From: Paludibacteraceae bacterium
Lineage (GTDB): Bacteria; Bacteroidota; Bacteroidia; Bacteroidales; Paludibacteraceae
Length of the DNA: 48,979 nucleotides
Direction: 5' to 3'
Assembly: GCA_024401565.1 (NCBI GenBank)
Contig: JAKSKU010000019.1
Coordinates: 1-48,979 of the forward strand
Every line of letters begins with the position of its first letter. Position 1 is the stretch's first letter. Positions 39,491-48,366 of this stretch are shown here, piece by piece. Position numbers and translations under genes: made by a program. The notes under the pieces are model-generated. The model was not told the origin of the DNA. It did no database searches and was given only the letters and a program-made list of their open reading frames with translations.

Positions 39491-42121
39491 ATGAAAGATA
39501 TAACCGAGGTTGAGTTTAATGATGACGGTCAAATAATAGATTGTCTATCTGAGACTGCCATAAAAGACACTCCTGAAGAAAGAGTTAGGCAGAGATTCAT
39601 AAAAATTTTACAATCAGATTATGGCTATCCTAAAGATTGTATATTGAGAGAAATACCTGTGCAATCAGGATCTTCTATACTAACTAATGAAAGCGATGGT
39701 TCTCCAATCAGAGCAGATATTGTTGTATACAAGGATAAAAAGGCAGCTCTGAAAAAGGATCAAGGGAATATACTTTTTGTGGTAGAATGTAAAAAACCAA
39801 ATGTTACTGAAGGATATGCACAATTAGTGTCGTATATATTTAATACATCTGCTGTTGGTGGTGTTTGGACCAATGGCGAGGGTATTTCAGTATATAAGAA
39901 AACAAAGGATAGTGTTGGGTTAGAGGAAATATTGTCATTGCCTCGTTACAGAGAAAATTGGCAAGATGAAGATTCCATTCCTAATAAGAGCTCTCTACCT
40001 CGTCCTCACAATGTCCGATTCTTGTTATCCACTTGCCATAATAAGTTATATGGTAGAGGAATGGAGAATGAGGATTTTGACTTAGCAATGGATATGGTTC
40101 GTATCCTTTTAGCTAAAATTCAAGATGAAACTTCAATTGGTGAGAATCCTAAATTTTGGATAACTAATACAGAATACCAAACAGTAGAAGGTCGTGCTCT
40201 TGTTGCGAAAACAGTACAAGATCTTTTCAGAGAATATGCGAACCAATTCCCAGATGTATTTGATGAACATGAAAAAATTCAGGTAGGAAATGATTGTATC
40301 GCAGAAGCTGTAGGTATTCTTAAAGATTGGAGTCTTGCTGCAAAATATGATGATGCCGACGATTGGGATTTAATGGGAGAAACATACGAGCAGTTTACTC
40401 ACATCAATTTGAAAAGACAACAAGGTCAGTTTTTTACGAACCGATTAGTTGTCAATATGATGACAAGAATGCTTGACCCAGAAATAGGAGAACGAACTCT
40501 TGATCCTGCTGGAGGTAGTGGTGGCTTTAGTACAGGTATGTTTAGGTATCTCCGAAGAAAAGTTATAGAAAATTCGTTGCCAAATTCTCATCAGCGAGAA
40601 AGAATGCTTGGCACTATAAAAGATAGCGTTTTTTTGGTAGAAATTGCTAAGCGATTAGTTAAGATTGCAAAATGTGCAATGTTGATGACAGGCGACGGTC
40701 AATCAGGAATGACAAGAGGAAACTCTTTAGATGCCTATGATAAATTAGATCCTTGGATTCAAGCACGCTGTTGCAAAGGAAAACAAAACGCACCTGATAT
40801 TATTGCTACAAATCCTCCATTCTCAGGACAGAAAATAGAGTCCATGGTTTCAGATGCTTCTATCTTAAAGTCATTTGTGTTTGGTCATAAGGCAAAGATG
40901 GATAACGAGGGAAATTACACTTTCAGTACTACTGATGATGATATTTTATTAACTCAGGCTCCAGAAATCTTGTTTTTGGAAAGGTGTCTTGATTGGATAA
41001 AGCCTGGAGGCAGATTAGGTATTGTAATGCCCAAAGGATTCCTTGACAACATCAGTTATGAGCAATATAGACAATGGCTTTTGAAAAACTACATACTGAA
41101 TGGGGTTGTTACCTTACACAAAGATACATTTCAGCCTGACACTGGGGTAAGAACTTGTATTCTTTTTGTCTCAAAGCCTAAAGAAGGTGAAGTTATACCA
41201 GAAGATTACAAAATATTTATGGCTATATCTCAGAGAATCGGACAAGACTCAAAGGGAAATAGTGTATTTATCTTGGATGGTAATGGTAAAAGCACAGGAA
41301 AGCTTAACCATGATTTGGATGTAATCGCAGAGGCATACGAAGATTTCAAGAATGGCAATCCTCATCAAGATTCTGAATATATCTTCACATATACTTTGAA
41401 AGGACTTAAAGATCACTACAATATAAATCCACAGCATTATTCTCCAAAACTTAATGCTGCACTTAATCAAGTTTTGGAATTTGATAATAAAGACCATTGG
41501 GCTACTACAACGATTGGTCAGTTGGAGTCCAATATAAAGATATATATGGGACCTCGATGGAATTCGTCTAACATAAAGGTAGATAATCCATCTGACACAT
41601 CTGGGCTTACGCCATATTTAACAGCAAATGGAGCTTTGGAGCTTAGAAGATTCTCCATCAAATGGATTGATTCGACAAAAGCAAGTTCCTCGCAGAAAGC
41701 GTTTATGAATATGCTAAAAGTCAAAGAAGGAGATATAATGATTACTCGTTCTGGAACTATTGGCAAAATGACGTATGCGACTAAGGATATGGCTGACAAT
41801 TATCTTGTAAGCGATGACTTAGTAAGGATCAGAGTACAGGATGAAAAACTACGTGCTTATTTGGTTGCATATTTTGCCTCAAAAACGGCATTGTCTTTAA
41901 TGCTGCTTGACGAGTATGGATCAGTACAACAACATCTTCAACCAAGACATATACAGGAAATGTTAGTCCCCGTTCCAGATGATTGGTCATTAGCACAAGA
42001 AATGATCGATGCCGGCAATAAATTTATTGAGGCAATGGAAGCAATGTCAAAAGCTGATTGTGGAATCAGAGAACATGGTTTTGATAAAATGTGCAAAGAA
42101 GAAAATAAAACTTTTGAATGA
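39491..42121 (+). CDS. Fused nuclease-methylase-specificity protein (type I-like / type IIG-like)
   Basis: 876 residues in three parts. Residues ~28-130 look like a PD-(D/E)xK nuclease of the HSDR_N type (ADIVVY with Asp76, then FVVECKKP with Glu99 and Lys101). Residues ~270-560 are an HsdM-like N6-adenine methylase (QGQFFTNRLV, TLDPAGGSGGFS at ~335-346, ATNPPFSG at ~439-446). Residues ~670-860 resemble one HsdS target-recognition unit (GDIMITRSGTIGK, YGSVQQHLQPRHIQEM). There is no translocase gene, so this is a single-chain enzyme rather than a type I complex. Cutting and modification specificity are unknown. Confidence 0.85.
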   Translation: MKDITEVEFNDDGQIIDCLSETAIKDTPEERVRQRFIKILQSDYGYPKDCILREIPVQSGSSILTNESDGSPIRADIVVYKDKKAALKKDQGNILFVVECKKPNVTEGYAQLVSYIFNTSAVGGVWTNGEGISVYKKTKDSVGLEEILSLPRYRENWQDEDSIPNKSSLPRPHNVRFLLSTCHNKLYGRGMENEDFDLAMDMVRILLAKIQDETSIGENPKFWITNTEYQTVEGRALVAKTVQDLFREYANQFPDVFDEHEKIQVGNDCIAEAVGILKDWSLAAKYDDADDWDLMGETYEQFTHINLKRQQGQFFTNRLVVNMMTRMLDPEIGERTLDPAGGSGGFSTGMFRYLRRKVIENSLPNSHQRERMLGTIKDSVFLVEIAKRLVKIAKCAMLMTGDGQSGMTRGNSLDAYDKLDPWIQARCCKGKQNAPDIIATNPPFSGQKIESMVSDASILKSFVFGHKAKMDNEGNYTFSTTDDDILLTQAPEILFLERCLDWIKPGGRLGIVMPKGFLDNISYEQYRQWLLKNYILNGVVTLHKDTFQPDTGVRTCILFVSKPKEGEVIPEDYKIFMAISQRIGQDSKGNSVFILDGNGKSTGKLNHDLDVIAEAYEDFKNGNPHQDSEYIFTYTLKGLKDHYNINPQHYSPKLNAALNQVLEFDNKDHWATTTIGQLESNIKIYMGPRWNSSNIKVDNPSDTSGLTPYLTANGALELRRFSIKWIDSTKASSSQKAFMNMLKVKEGDIMITRSGTIGKMTYATKDMADNYLVSDDLVRIRVQDEKLRAYLVAYFASKTALSLMLLDEYGSVQQHLQPRHIQEMLVPVPDDWSLAQEMIDAGNKFIEAMEAMSKADCGIREHGFDKMCKEENKTFE

Positions 42122-42135
42122 CCTTCATAAAGACA

Positions 42136-42167
42136 TTTGGTTATAAAGCTAATATTTATTACCTTTG
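42136..42167 (+). promoter_or_regulatory. Consensus promoter of a small RNA
   Basis: TTTG (42136-42139), 20-nt spacer, TACCTTTG (42160-42167): a perfect Bacteroidota promoter with no gene-sized frame after it. Confidence 0.85.
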
Positions 42168-42173
42168 CGTCGT

Positions 42174-42272
42174 TCTACAAATGTAGTTATTTATCTTGTA
42201 TTAGTTGATGACTAAACAAGCATTCAGAAAAGTCATTCTATGCGGTGGGTGTCCTATCCTACCGCATTTTTT
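42174..42272 (+). ncRNA. Putative ~100-nt small RNA with its own promoter and terminator
   Basis: The expected start (about 42174) is 7 nt after the -7 box. The RNA ends at a strong intrinsic terminator: ATGCGGTGGG pairs with TCCTACCGCAT (42240-42267; one G-U) and is followed by a T run. A 25-codon frame (42208-42285, MTKQAFRKVILCGG...) overlaps the terminator and is less likely. Position between the defence genes and the iteron-like repeats suggests a regulatory RNA for copy number, transfer or a nearby gene, but no target is evident. Confidence 0.65.
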
Positions 42273-42363
42273 GTTTAAGACATAGACCAAACTCTATCAT
42301 TGCGGTATTCCGAACAAAGCTACCAATCTGTTTCAGAATAATGCCAGGTCAATGATGGGTACG

Positions 42364-42406
42364 CAAAGGATGGAGAGGCATTCTTGCCGAACTGTCCTTT
42401 GTTTTT
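42364..42406 (+). terminator. Second plus-strand terminator
   Basis: CAAAGGA (42364-42370) and TCCTTTG (42395-42401) pair and enclose GGCA-TTCT-TGCC; a TTTTT run follows. It backs up the small-RNA terminator or ends an unseen transcript. Confidence 0.65.
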
Positions 42407-42461
42407 GACTGTTACAAAAGTAAGAGACTGAGATCATTATTTCCATTCCGGATATTCAGAT

Positions 42462-42548
42462 TTACCAAAAATGTCACAAATAAATCAGATTGATTGAAGA
42501 TTAATAATATAAAATACAGGCAAAGAAAACATTACCAAATTTGTCACA
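42462..42548. repeat. Iteron-like 17-bp repeats, direct pair
   Basis: TTACCAAAAATGTCACA (42462-42478) and TTACCAAATTTGTCACA (42532-42548), same orientation, starts 70 bp apart. Consensus TTACCAAAnnTGTCACA. Possible binding sites for a replication, partition, relaxosome or repressor protein. Confidence 0.85.
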
Positions 42549-42607
42549 ATTTATATAAAGTGTATTTTATTGATATGTAATAGAATAACTATATAGGCAT
42601 CAGATAA

Positions 42608-42644
42608 TGTGACATTCTTGGTAACTATTACCAAAATTGTCACA
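42608..42644. repeat. Iteron-like 17-bp repeats, inverted pair
   Basis: An inverted copy TGTGACATTCTTGGTAA (42608-42624) and a direct copy TTACCAAAATTGTCACA (42628-42644) face each other with 3 nt between, forming a 37-bp dyad. It lies just before the terminator of the histone-H1-like gene. Confidence 0.85.
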
Positions 42645-42654
42645 GTTCTTTTCA

Positions 42655-42685
42655 TAAAAAAGAGACGGACATCACTGTCCATCTC
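42655..42685 (-). terminator. Intrinsic terminator after the histone-H1-like gene
   Basis: On the minus strand GAGA.GGACA-GTGA-TGTCC.TCTC forms a stem followed by TTTTTT, 47 nt past the stop at 42732. Confidence 0.85.
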
Positions 42686-42731
42686 TCCGTCTATTCAAAT
42701 ATTGATTAATTCAAGTATAGCGAAAAAATTG

Positions 42732-42908
42732 TTATTTCTTTGATTCCTCCAAGGAAGCCTTGCGGAACTCTTTCAAGAGTTTTTCCAACTCCAAACTTGC
42801 CTTTCTCGCTCTTGTGCCAGCTGCCTTGTTTGATGTCTCAACCTGTGCAACCGCATCCTTTTGGAATGCCTCGAATGAGGCGTTGATCTTTTCTACGATT
42901 TCTTTCAT
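42732..42908 (-). CDS. Histone H1-like (Hc1-type) protein, 58 residues
   Basis: MKEIVEKINASFEAFQKDA... with KAAGTRARKASLELEKLLKE in the second half matches the short Hc1-type histone-H1-like proteins common in Bacteroidales chromosomes. They are small, Lys/Ala-rich, helical and thought to bind DNA. The ATG at 42908 is supported by a promoter at 42937-42967; the longer frame from 43088 would overlap the coupling-protein gene. A nucleoid-type protein on a mobile element could hide it from the host's regulation or replace a host copy, but that is inference. Confidence 0.85.
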   Translation of the reverse strand: MKEIVEKINASFEAFQKDAVAQVETSNKAAGTRARKASLELEKLLKEFRKASLEESKK

Positions 42909-42936
42909 ACTATGAAAATTAGATTTATAATTGACA

Positions 42937-42967
42937 CAAAGATAATGAATTTCAAATTTCTGCCAAA
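42937..42967 (-). promoter_or_regulatory. Promoter of the histone-H1-like gene
   Basis: TTTG (42967-42964), 19-nt spacer, TATCTTTG (42944-42937) on the minus strand, just past the stop of the coupling-protein gene. Confidence 0.85.
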
Positions 42968-42969
42968 AC

Positions 42970-45369
42970 TTATGAATTAGCGTTATTTTCATTTTGCTCA
43001 TCCTCCTCATCCAGCATTCCCTGGTTGCGAAGAACATTTTGACGCATATCCCACAATCTCTTGTATGGTTGTACGCCTTCCTCGGCAAGTTCCTTCATCC
43101 TTGCAAGTTCTGCAGTACAGATATTTTCCGCTTCCTGACGGATGCACTCTCGATTGTTTTGCAGATACTCACGCATACGAGTGTCACGAATCTCACATAC
43201 CTTGTTGAACAGATCGTCTTTTGCAAGAATTGAAGGGAACACTTCTTTCATCTTCTTTGAAGGTTTGCGAACCTTACGGATAAGAGTGGAAAGAGTCTTG
43301 TATTTGTGATGGTCAAAACCTTTAGACGCTATATCGTTGCGGTCGAACCAGTGCCTAATCATAGCTTGAACCAGGTCTGATGTAGACTTGTATCTGTGAT
43401 GTTCAAATTTGATCTGATCCGCATATTCACGAAGATTAGCGTCAACCACATCATCGTCAAAATTGTAAGTCTCAGGCAATTCGAGATAATGGGATTCTTC
43501 CTCATTGCAAGCTTGAACATCAATGTCGATGTCAGCTGCGAATACTCTGTCGGGATTGTCTGTTCCGTTGTTGTCACAAACAAGACCACTGAACCATCCC
43601 TGCCCTGCCTGGGCGAAACGCTCTGGAGGAACCATGTAGTCCATCTGATCAGAGATAGATATGGAAGTTCCGTTTTCGGAAATTGAGATTGATTCCTTCT
43701 GCTGTTTGTTTTTACCGATACGTTTTGAGATTTTTTCAGCTGTCTCGTCAAAACACTGACCTACAAAGATGTTTCCTACAGTCTGAATGATTTTGTTTGC
43801 GTTTGCCTCTTTGTATTCGGCTTTAAGCTGAGTGAAATCCTGGAATCCTAACAATACAGCAACCTCGTTAGATCGGGCTGTTGCAATAAGCTCATCAAGT
43901 CCGTTGACGTACATTGTAGGTAACTCGTCGATGACAACAGCACATTTATGCTTACCCTTGTTGTTTGCCATTTTCAGCATTCGGGCAGTATAGACACCTA
44001 ACGCTGTACCATACACTTGTGTCTTCTGAGGATCATTGCCAAAACAAAGAAGTTTTGGTTCAAGAGGGTTGTTGATGTCAATATCAATATCATCGCCGGA
44101 CATAGCCCAGTACAAGAAGATAGACGCAAGTCGACCAAGCGGAATCTGAACGGAAGCGATCTGACCTTGAATTTGATCAGTCGCTCCTGCTGACCAGGCA
44201 TTAAGGAAAGGAGCAAGTGTAATAGACAAGTCACTGTAACTTGCAAGAATCGGAATCACCTGATCCATCGGCTGAGATATGAAGTCTATGACATGAGGGA
44301 ATGTGCAATACTTTCCATCTTCATAGATTCGCAAGAACCATATACATGCACCAAGATAGTTGATCGCAGACTCAACGAAGAAGTCTCCTTGCTTGTCAGC
44401 CCAAGTTCGTGCCAGGTTATAACAGATTACCTGGGCTATCTGGTTTGCGTCTTCCTGTGATTCAAGAAGCTCTGCTTTAAGAGGATTGCAACGAAGTGAA
44501 ACACGAGGCTCATTGAAGTCCACCATTCCATATTTTGGCTCTACCCCTCCATAGATTTCTTTCCACTTGTCTTTGTTCCACATAAGATTTGAAAATGCGA
44601 GCTCTGAAAGATCGGGGATTTTGAAGTCGTACAGATACATTGCGAAACCTTTTGCAAGTGCCTGACGGATATAATTGTTTATAATTGTGAATGACTTTCC
44701 TGCTCCTGGCGAACCTAATACAATCGTTGCACGGAATGGAGCTTCAAGGTTGATCCATCCATGATGAAGCTTTCCCAATCTATAATATTTAGTAGGAAAG
44801 TTGATTGTGTATTGGTCGGTCTTGAATTTTTCATTCTGAGGAAATGCCGACTGTTCCTTTTTGTTGAACGGATCTTCTCTCGATAGATTCCTCTCTGGAG
44901 TCGCAGTATAGATAGCAAGTCCGTAAATGAATGGTAAGAATCCTGCCAAAAGAAGAACTATATAGAAGAATGTTTTTGGCACAGTGAAAGGTATGAGTAA
45001 CGCAACTGGTGAAACAAGTGCGATGATCAGACCAACACCAGCGACCTTCATACCTAATTCATGTGTAGGTTCAAAAGGTCTGCCAAAGAATTTTTTTTCA
45101 TTCGTCTGTTGTGCTTTGTCTCCAAAACTTGCACCGAAGAAGATGATCAGAGCTGGAACAATCGTAGCATAAGGAGAATGAAGAAGGTATAGTCCTTTGT
45201 CCAATCCATCAAGGATGTTGAACCACGCTTGCGTAAGGATCGCATACATTCCTGATGCTGATGTGTCATGGTCGAGACAATACCAGTACACATTCAATGC
45301 AAGTAAAGCCATGCCAACCAACTTGAAGAGGTTGAGGAATTTTCTTGCAGCTTCTTGATTTTCTTTCAT
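42970..45369 (-). CDS. mobC: Type IV coupling protein (VirD4/TraG family, MobC-type)
   Basis: 799 residues. N-terminal helices (about 13-30, 64-82, 108-128, 133-154) contain NVYWYC, as in the YWFCY segment of Bacteroidota coupling proteins. Walker A is GSPGAGKS (219-226) and Walker B is AVVIDELP (477-484). The protein pumps the relaxase-DNA complex into the transfer channel at the inner membrane. In Bacteroidota nomenclature this is MobC or TraG. It follows the relaxase gene by 62 bp. The C-terminal ~180 residues are acidic and helix-rich and may contact the relaxosome. Confidence 0.92.
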   Translation of the reverse strand: MKENQEAARKFLNLFKLVGMALLALNVYWYCLDHDTSASGMYAILTQAWFNILDGLDKGLYLLHSPYATIVPALIIFFGASFGDKAQQTNEKKFFGRPFEPTHELGMKVAGVGLIIALVSPVALLIPFTVPKTFFYIVLLLAGFLPFIYGLAIYTATPERNLSREDPFNKKEQSAFPQNEKFKTDQYTINFPTKYYRLGKLHHGWINLEAPFRATIVLGSPGAGKSFTIINNYIRQALAKGFAMYLYDFKIPDLSELAFSNLMWNKDKWKEIYGGVEPKYGMVDFNEPRVSLRCNPLKAELLESQEDANQIAQVICYNLARTWADKQGDFFVESAINYLGACIWFLRIYEDGKYCTFPHVIDFISQPMDQVIPILASYSDLSITLAPFLNAWSAGATDQIQGQIASVQIPLGRLASIFLYWAMSGDDIDIDINNPLEPKLLCFGNDPQKTQVYGTALGVYTARMLKMANNKGKHKCAVVIDELPTMYVNGLDELIATARSNEVAVLLGFQDFTQLKAEYKEANANKIIQTVGNIFVGQCFDETAEKISKRIGKNKQQKESISISENGTSISISDQMDYMVPPERFAQAGQGWFSGLVCDNNGTDNPDRVFAADIDIDVQACNEEESHYLELPETYNFDDDVVDANLREYADQIKFEHHRYKSTSDLVQAMIRHWFDRNDIASKGFDHHKYKTLSTLIRKVRKPSKKMKEVFPSILAKDDLFNKVCEIRDTRMREYLQNNRECIRQEAENICTAELARMKELAEEGVQPYKRLWDMRQNVLRNQGMLDEEDEQNENNANS

Positions 45370-45431
45370 AGAAAAATGAGTTTAATTATTTATACTGTTT
45401 ATTAATATGTGTGAAAGAGAAAAGTATGGGG

Positions 45432-47738
45432 TTAGATACCCATACCCTTTCTCTTGTCTTTTTTCTTGTCTTTTGACTTGTCTGTAGTTTGGTCTGACTT
45501 CTGACCTACGCTTGTCTGAATTTGCGAGTCGTTTTTAACCTGTGGCTTCGGACGGTTGTTGTAATAGAAGCCGACTGCCTTGTCTTCGCAATACTTTGTA
45601 TAGTTGAGGAATGAAAGGTCTGTCTCCGCATATTTTGTAAGATGCTTCAATATGTTGGCGTACTGCTCCTGCTCAACCATACGTCTGATGTCGGTAGCCA
45701 AAGTTGGATTATGCTGAGCCATCCAGTCACATATATATATGTATCGCTCTTTCTGCTTGAAATCAGATTCCATTACACGATAGAACTTCTGCATAGCCTG
45801 GTAAAGCAATGTCGCATATCCATTCTTTGTCCTGTAGATGTCGTTCATCGCAAGAAGATAGTCTTTGCGACTCAACAGACTCTCACGCATCTTCTTGTCT
45901 GTTACGACAAGTTTAGCGGAAGAATTAGGAGAAGAAATCACAATGTCATCGCCCTTAAAGTCAAACAGCATTCCGCTCATGACAATTCTGTTTATAGCCT
46001 CGCTGTCTGGATAAGAATCCATCAAGCTGGCGATCTTGTCCTGCATCATCTTTGCGTGAACCTTTGTCTTGTCCTCGTCGGAAAGAAATCTGAACAGCTT
46101 GTCGTTCAAATTGAAGAAGTCAAACTTGATGTTTTCGATTCCCTTGTCTGCGACAAGTGTGTAGAAGTCGATCTCACGCTGAGTCAGTTTCTTGTCGTCG
46201 TCATGTCGACGGAAGTTAGAGAACTCAGGGAACGGAATGCCAGTGTCCTCAACATGGAAGTCTGGTCTGCGAGAATCGTAGAGTCTACCTTCCTCAAAGT
46301 TGAATTTGGATGCACGAAGCAGATCATCAAGTTTGTTCGGATCAACGACAGAAGCGATTTTCTTGAACTGTGCGACATCCTCATTGAACTGCATTTCCTC
46401 CTTCTCGTAGATGGCATCCAACTGTTTGGTCTTGTCTTCAAGGAATTTCTCTATTGCAAAACGTGTGTTGTACTCGTTTGCGTGGTAGAACTCTTGGCAA
46501 TAAGAAATGTAAAGGTCAGTCTCATATCGCAAGAAGCGAATAGCGTTAGATTCAAAATCAAAGTGTTCTTTGACACGACGTTGCAACATTTCTTCGAGTG
46601 CCTTTTGAAGACGATTGGTTTCACGAATCTCTGGAGACTCGCCTACCCCACCAGGAATAAGTCTGCTTTTGAGCTCTTTGGAAAGCTCTCTGTCAACTTC
46701 GCTTGCCTTATACTGATAGCCTCTCGCATGGTCAACAAAGTTGAATCCGATAAGCAAACCGTAATCGTTGACCAAAGGCTGTGCGTCGATGCCATGTGTT
46801 TTGACCTGTGCGATGTAATCGCCATAAGTGATTTTGCCGGCATATTTCTTCAAAATCTGGTCTGTAGCCCAACGCACATGCTTCTTTGATACGTTGATCT
46901 GATTCTTTCTGCGTTCAAACAGAACCTCGTTACGCTCAAACTGCTCCTGCCATGTGTTGTATGAATACAAGAACTTGCTACCTGCGATAGCCTTTCCGTT
47001 ACGTTTTCCGTTCTCGTCAACCGAGTAGAAAGACACTCCCTGGTATATATCGTTCACTTCGGATTTGATTCCGAATGACGCAAGGATTCGGTTAAGCTCG
47101 TCAAAGTTTCTGAACTCATACTCGTTTCTGACCTTGCGAAGGACTCTCTGGATGTTGTTTTTGTAGTCGGCATTGGGAACTTCATTCTGAAGGAATGATG
47201 TTTTGTCTACGAAGTTGATCGCATTTGAGACTCGCTGCTTTGCCTGTTCCTTGAAATCTTTGCTCTTTTCGGGTGAAGAAAGGCTGTATCTCTGTTCAAG
47301 ATTCTTGCGGATTTCGCTTGTTTTTCTGTATTGGAAACTGTCGTCAATGCACTTTTTACCCTTCTTGTCGATGTCGATTGAAACGATATGGACATGTGTG
47401 TGGTTGGTGTCCTGGTGCTTGACAACGAAATAAGGCTGGTTTTCATAGCCCATTTCCTTCATGTAGTCGTCGGACAACTGCTTTAAAGTTGCGTCGGACA
47501 GGTCTTTTTCTTCGGGGGAGATCACTCCGTGGAACACGTATTTCTCGACTTTTGTCTTGAATCCTTTCAACGGAGTTGCGATATGTCGCATCACTCGCTC
47601 CAGACGAGTGAGGTTTTTCAAGTCATCAACAGGCATATTTTGGGCAGAAAGCACGCTCGCACATTCGTTACTAACCTTCTGGAAGTTGTAACGAATGGTC
47701 GCTTTCAAGTCCGAACCTTTGATAACTTTGATGATCAT
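45432..47738 (-). CDS. mobB: Relaxase (MobB-type)
   Basis: 768 residues. The N-terminal ~300 residues fit the relaxase/mobilisation-nuclease family: a likely nicking Tyr early on (TIRYNF, about 14-19), GYENQPYFVV, and the metal-binding histidine cluster HQDTNHTHVHIVSID (about 108-122). The remainder is long, charged and helical, with a Lys-rich tail (KDKKKDKRKGMGI). It nicks oriT and leads the strand into the recipient. The gene lies between the MobA-like gene (19 nt upstream) and the coupling-protein gene, the standard Bacteroidota mobA-mobB-mobC order. Confidence 0.92.
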   Translation of the reverse strand: MIIKVIKGSDLKATIRYNFQKVSNECASVLSAQNMPVDDLKNLTRLERVMRHIATPLKGFKTKVEKYVFHGVISPEEKDLSDATLKQLSDDYMKEMGYENQPYFVVKHQDTNHTHVHIVSIDIDKKGKKCIDDSFQYRKTSEIRKNLEQRYSLSSPEKSKDFKEQAKQRVSNAINFVDKTSFLQNEVPNADYKNNIQRVLRKVRNEYEFRNFDELNRILASFGIKSEVNDIYQGVSFYSVDENGKRNGKAIAGSKFLYSYNTWQEQFERNEVLFERRKNQINVSKKHVRWATDQILKKYAGKITYGDYIAQVKTHGIDAQPLVNDYGLLIGFNFVDHARGYQYKASEVDRELSKELKSRLIPGGVGESPEIRETNRLQKALEEMLQRRVKEHFDFESNAIRFLRYETDLYISYCQEFYHANEYNTRFAIEKFLEDKTKQLDAIYEKEEMQFNEDVAQFKKIASVVDPNKLDDLLRASKFNFEEGRLYDSRRPDFHVEDTGIPFPEFSNFRRHDDDKKLTQREIDFYTLVADKGIENIKFDFFNLNDKLFRFLSDEDKTKVHAKMMQDKIASLMDSYPDSEAINRIVMSGMLFDFKGDDIVISSPNSSAKLVVTDKKMRESLLSRKDYLLAMNDIYRTKNGYATLLYQAMQKFYRVMESDFKQKERYIYICDWMAQHNPTLATDIRRMVEQEQYANILKHLTKYAETDLSFLNYTKYCEDKAVGFYYNNRPKPQVKNDSQIQTSVGQKSDQTTDKSKDKKKDKRKGMGI

Positions 47739-47757
47739 ACCCCAAAAACTTTAGTTT

Positions 47758-48171
47758 TTAATCCTTGTCATCCTGGTAAATTTGATCTATGTGATCAAGA
47801 TAAGCCTTTTGGATTGAGCTGGTTTTCACATCCAGTTCCTTCTGCAGGTCCAAAATTTTGGGTAGATACTCCAACATTTTGTTCACGTTGTAGCCGAGGA
47901 TCGCATCTTTGCGACTCTCGTTTAGGTGTCTCGCCATCTGATTCACGTTAGTGGCGATACCCTCAATCTGTTTTTTTACGGATTTTAATTCGTTCAGAAT
48001 ATCATCCGCACCGAAAACAGGAAGCTGCACAATCTTTGTTTTGTGCAATAGGTGGCAGATATACTCTGACTTTGTTCTGAAATTTGACTTTTCAAAACAT
48101 GACAGAAAATCTTTGTATTGGTCTGTCGTTAGTCGAACATGAAGCTGACTTTCCTTTAAGGATTTAGCCAT
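47758..48171 (-). CDS. mobA: Relaxosome accessory protein (MobA-type, ribbon-helix-helix)
   Basis: 137 residues. The N-terminal part reads as a ribbon-helix-helix (QLHVRLTTDQYKDFL, then RTKSEYICHLL) and the next part as the mobilisation-protein signature (LKSVKKQIEGIATNVNQMAR, N-x-N-Q-x-A-x-x-x-N). Such proteins bind oriT and help the relaxase. I chose the ATG at 48171; the in-frame ATG at 48258 lies within the leader hairpins. The leader is of the ATTACAATT type. First gene of the mobilisation operon. Confidence 0.88.
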   Translation of the reverse strand: MAKSLKESQLHVRLTTDQYKDFLSCFEKSNFRTKSEYICHLLHKTKIVQLPVFGADDILNELKSVKKQIEGIATNVNQMARHLNESRKDAILGYNVNKMLEYLPKILDLQKELDVKTSSIQKAYLDHIDQIYQDDKD

Positions 48172-48254
48172 AAAAATCTTTTTTATCAAAATGAAAAATT
48201 GTAATAAAAACGCCTTGAGGCGGTATCTAAAAAAATGCGACTTGGGAGCATTTT

Positions 48255-48366
48255 TCAAACCAAAAATCCGAAAAAATTAGAAGTCTAATTTTGGATTTTT
48301 GGGATTGTGTTTTGAAGTACTTTTGTGTACCAAAACACACATCTTGCTCACGCATCCTTTTGCGTG
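48255..48366. other. Candidate oriT: three strong hairpins upstream of mobA
   Basis: CCAAAAATCC/GGATTTTTGG (48260-48302) encloses AATTAGA/TCTAATT; TGTGTTTTG/CAAAACACA (48306-48339) encloses GTAC/GTAC; CACGCA/TGCGTG lies at 48349-48366. All are in the expected 5' region of the mobilisation operon, where Bacteroidota oriT sites usually lie. No known nic sequence was recognised. Confidence 0.55.

Noticed and set aside
42208-42285. 25-codon frame MTKQAFRKVILCGG... in the small RNA
   Set aside because: It overlaps the terminator stem and lacks a convincing ribosome-binding context; kept only as an alternative for the small RNA.
45642-46889. Plus-strand open frame of 415 codons
   Set aside because: It is the antisense shadow of the relaxase gene, which has clear motifs and a better start.
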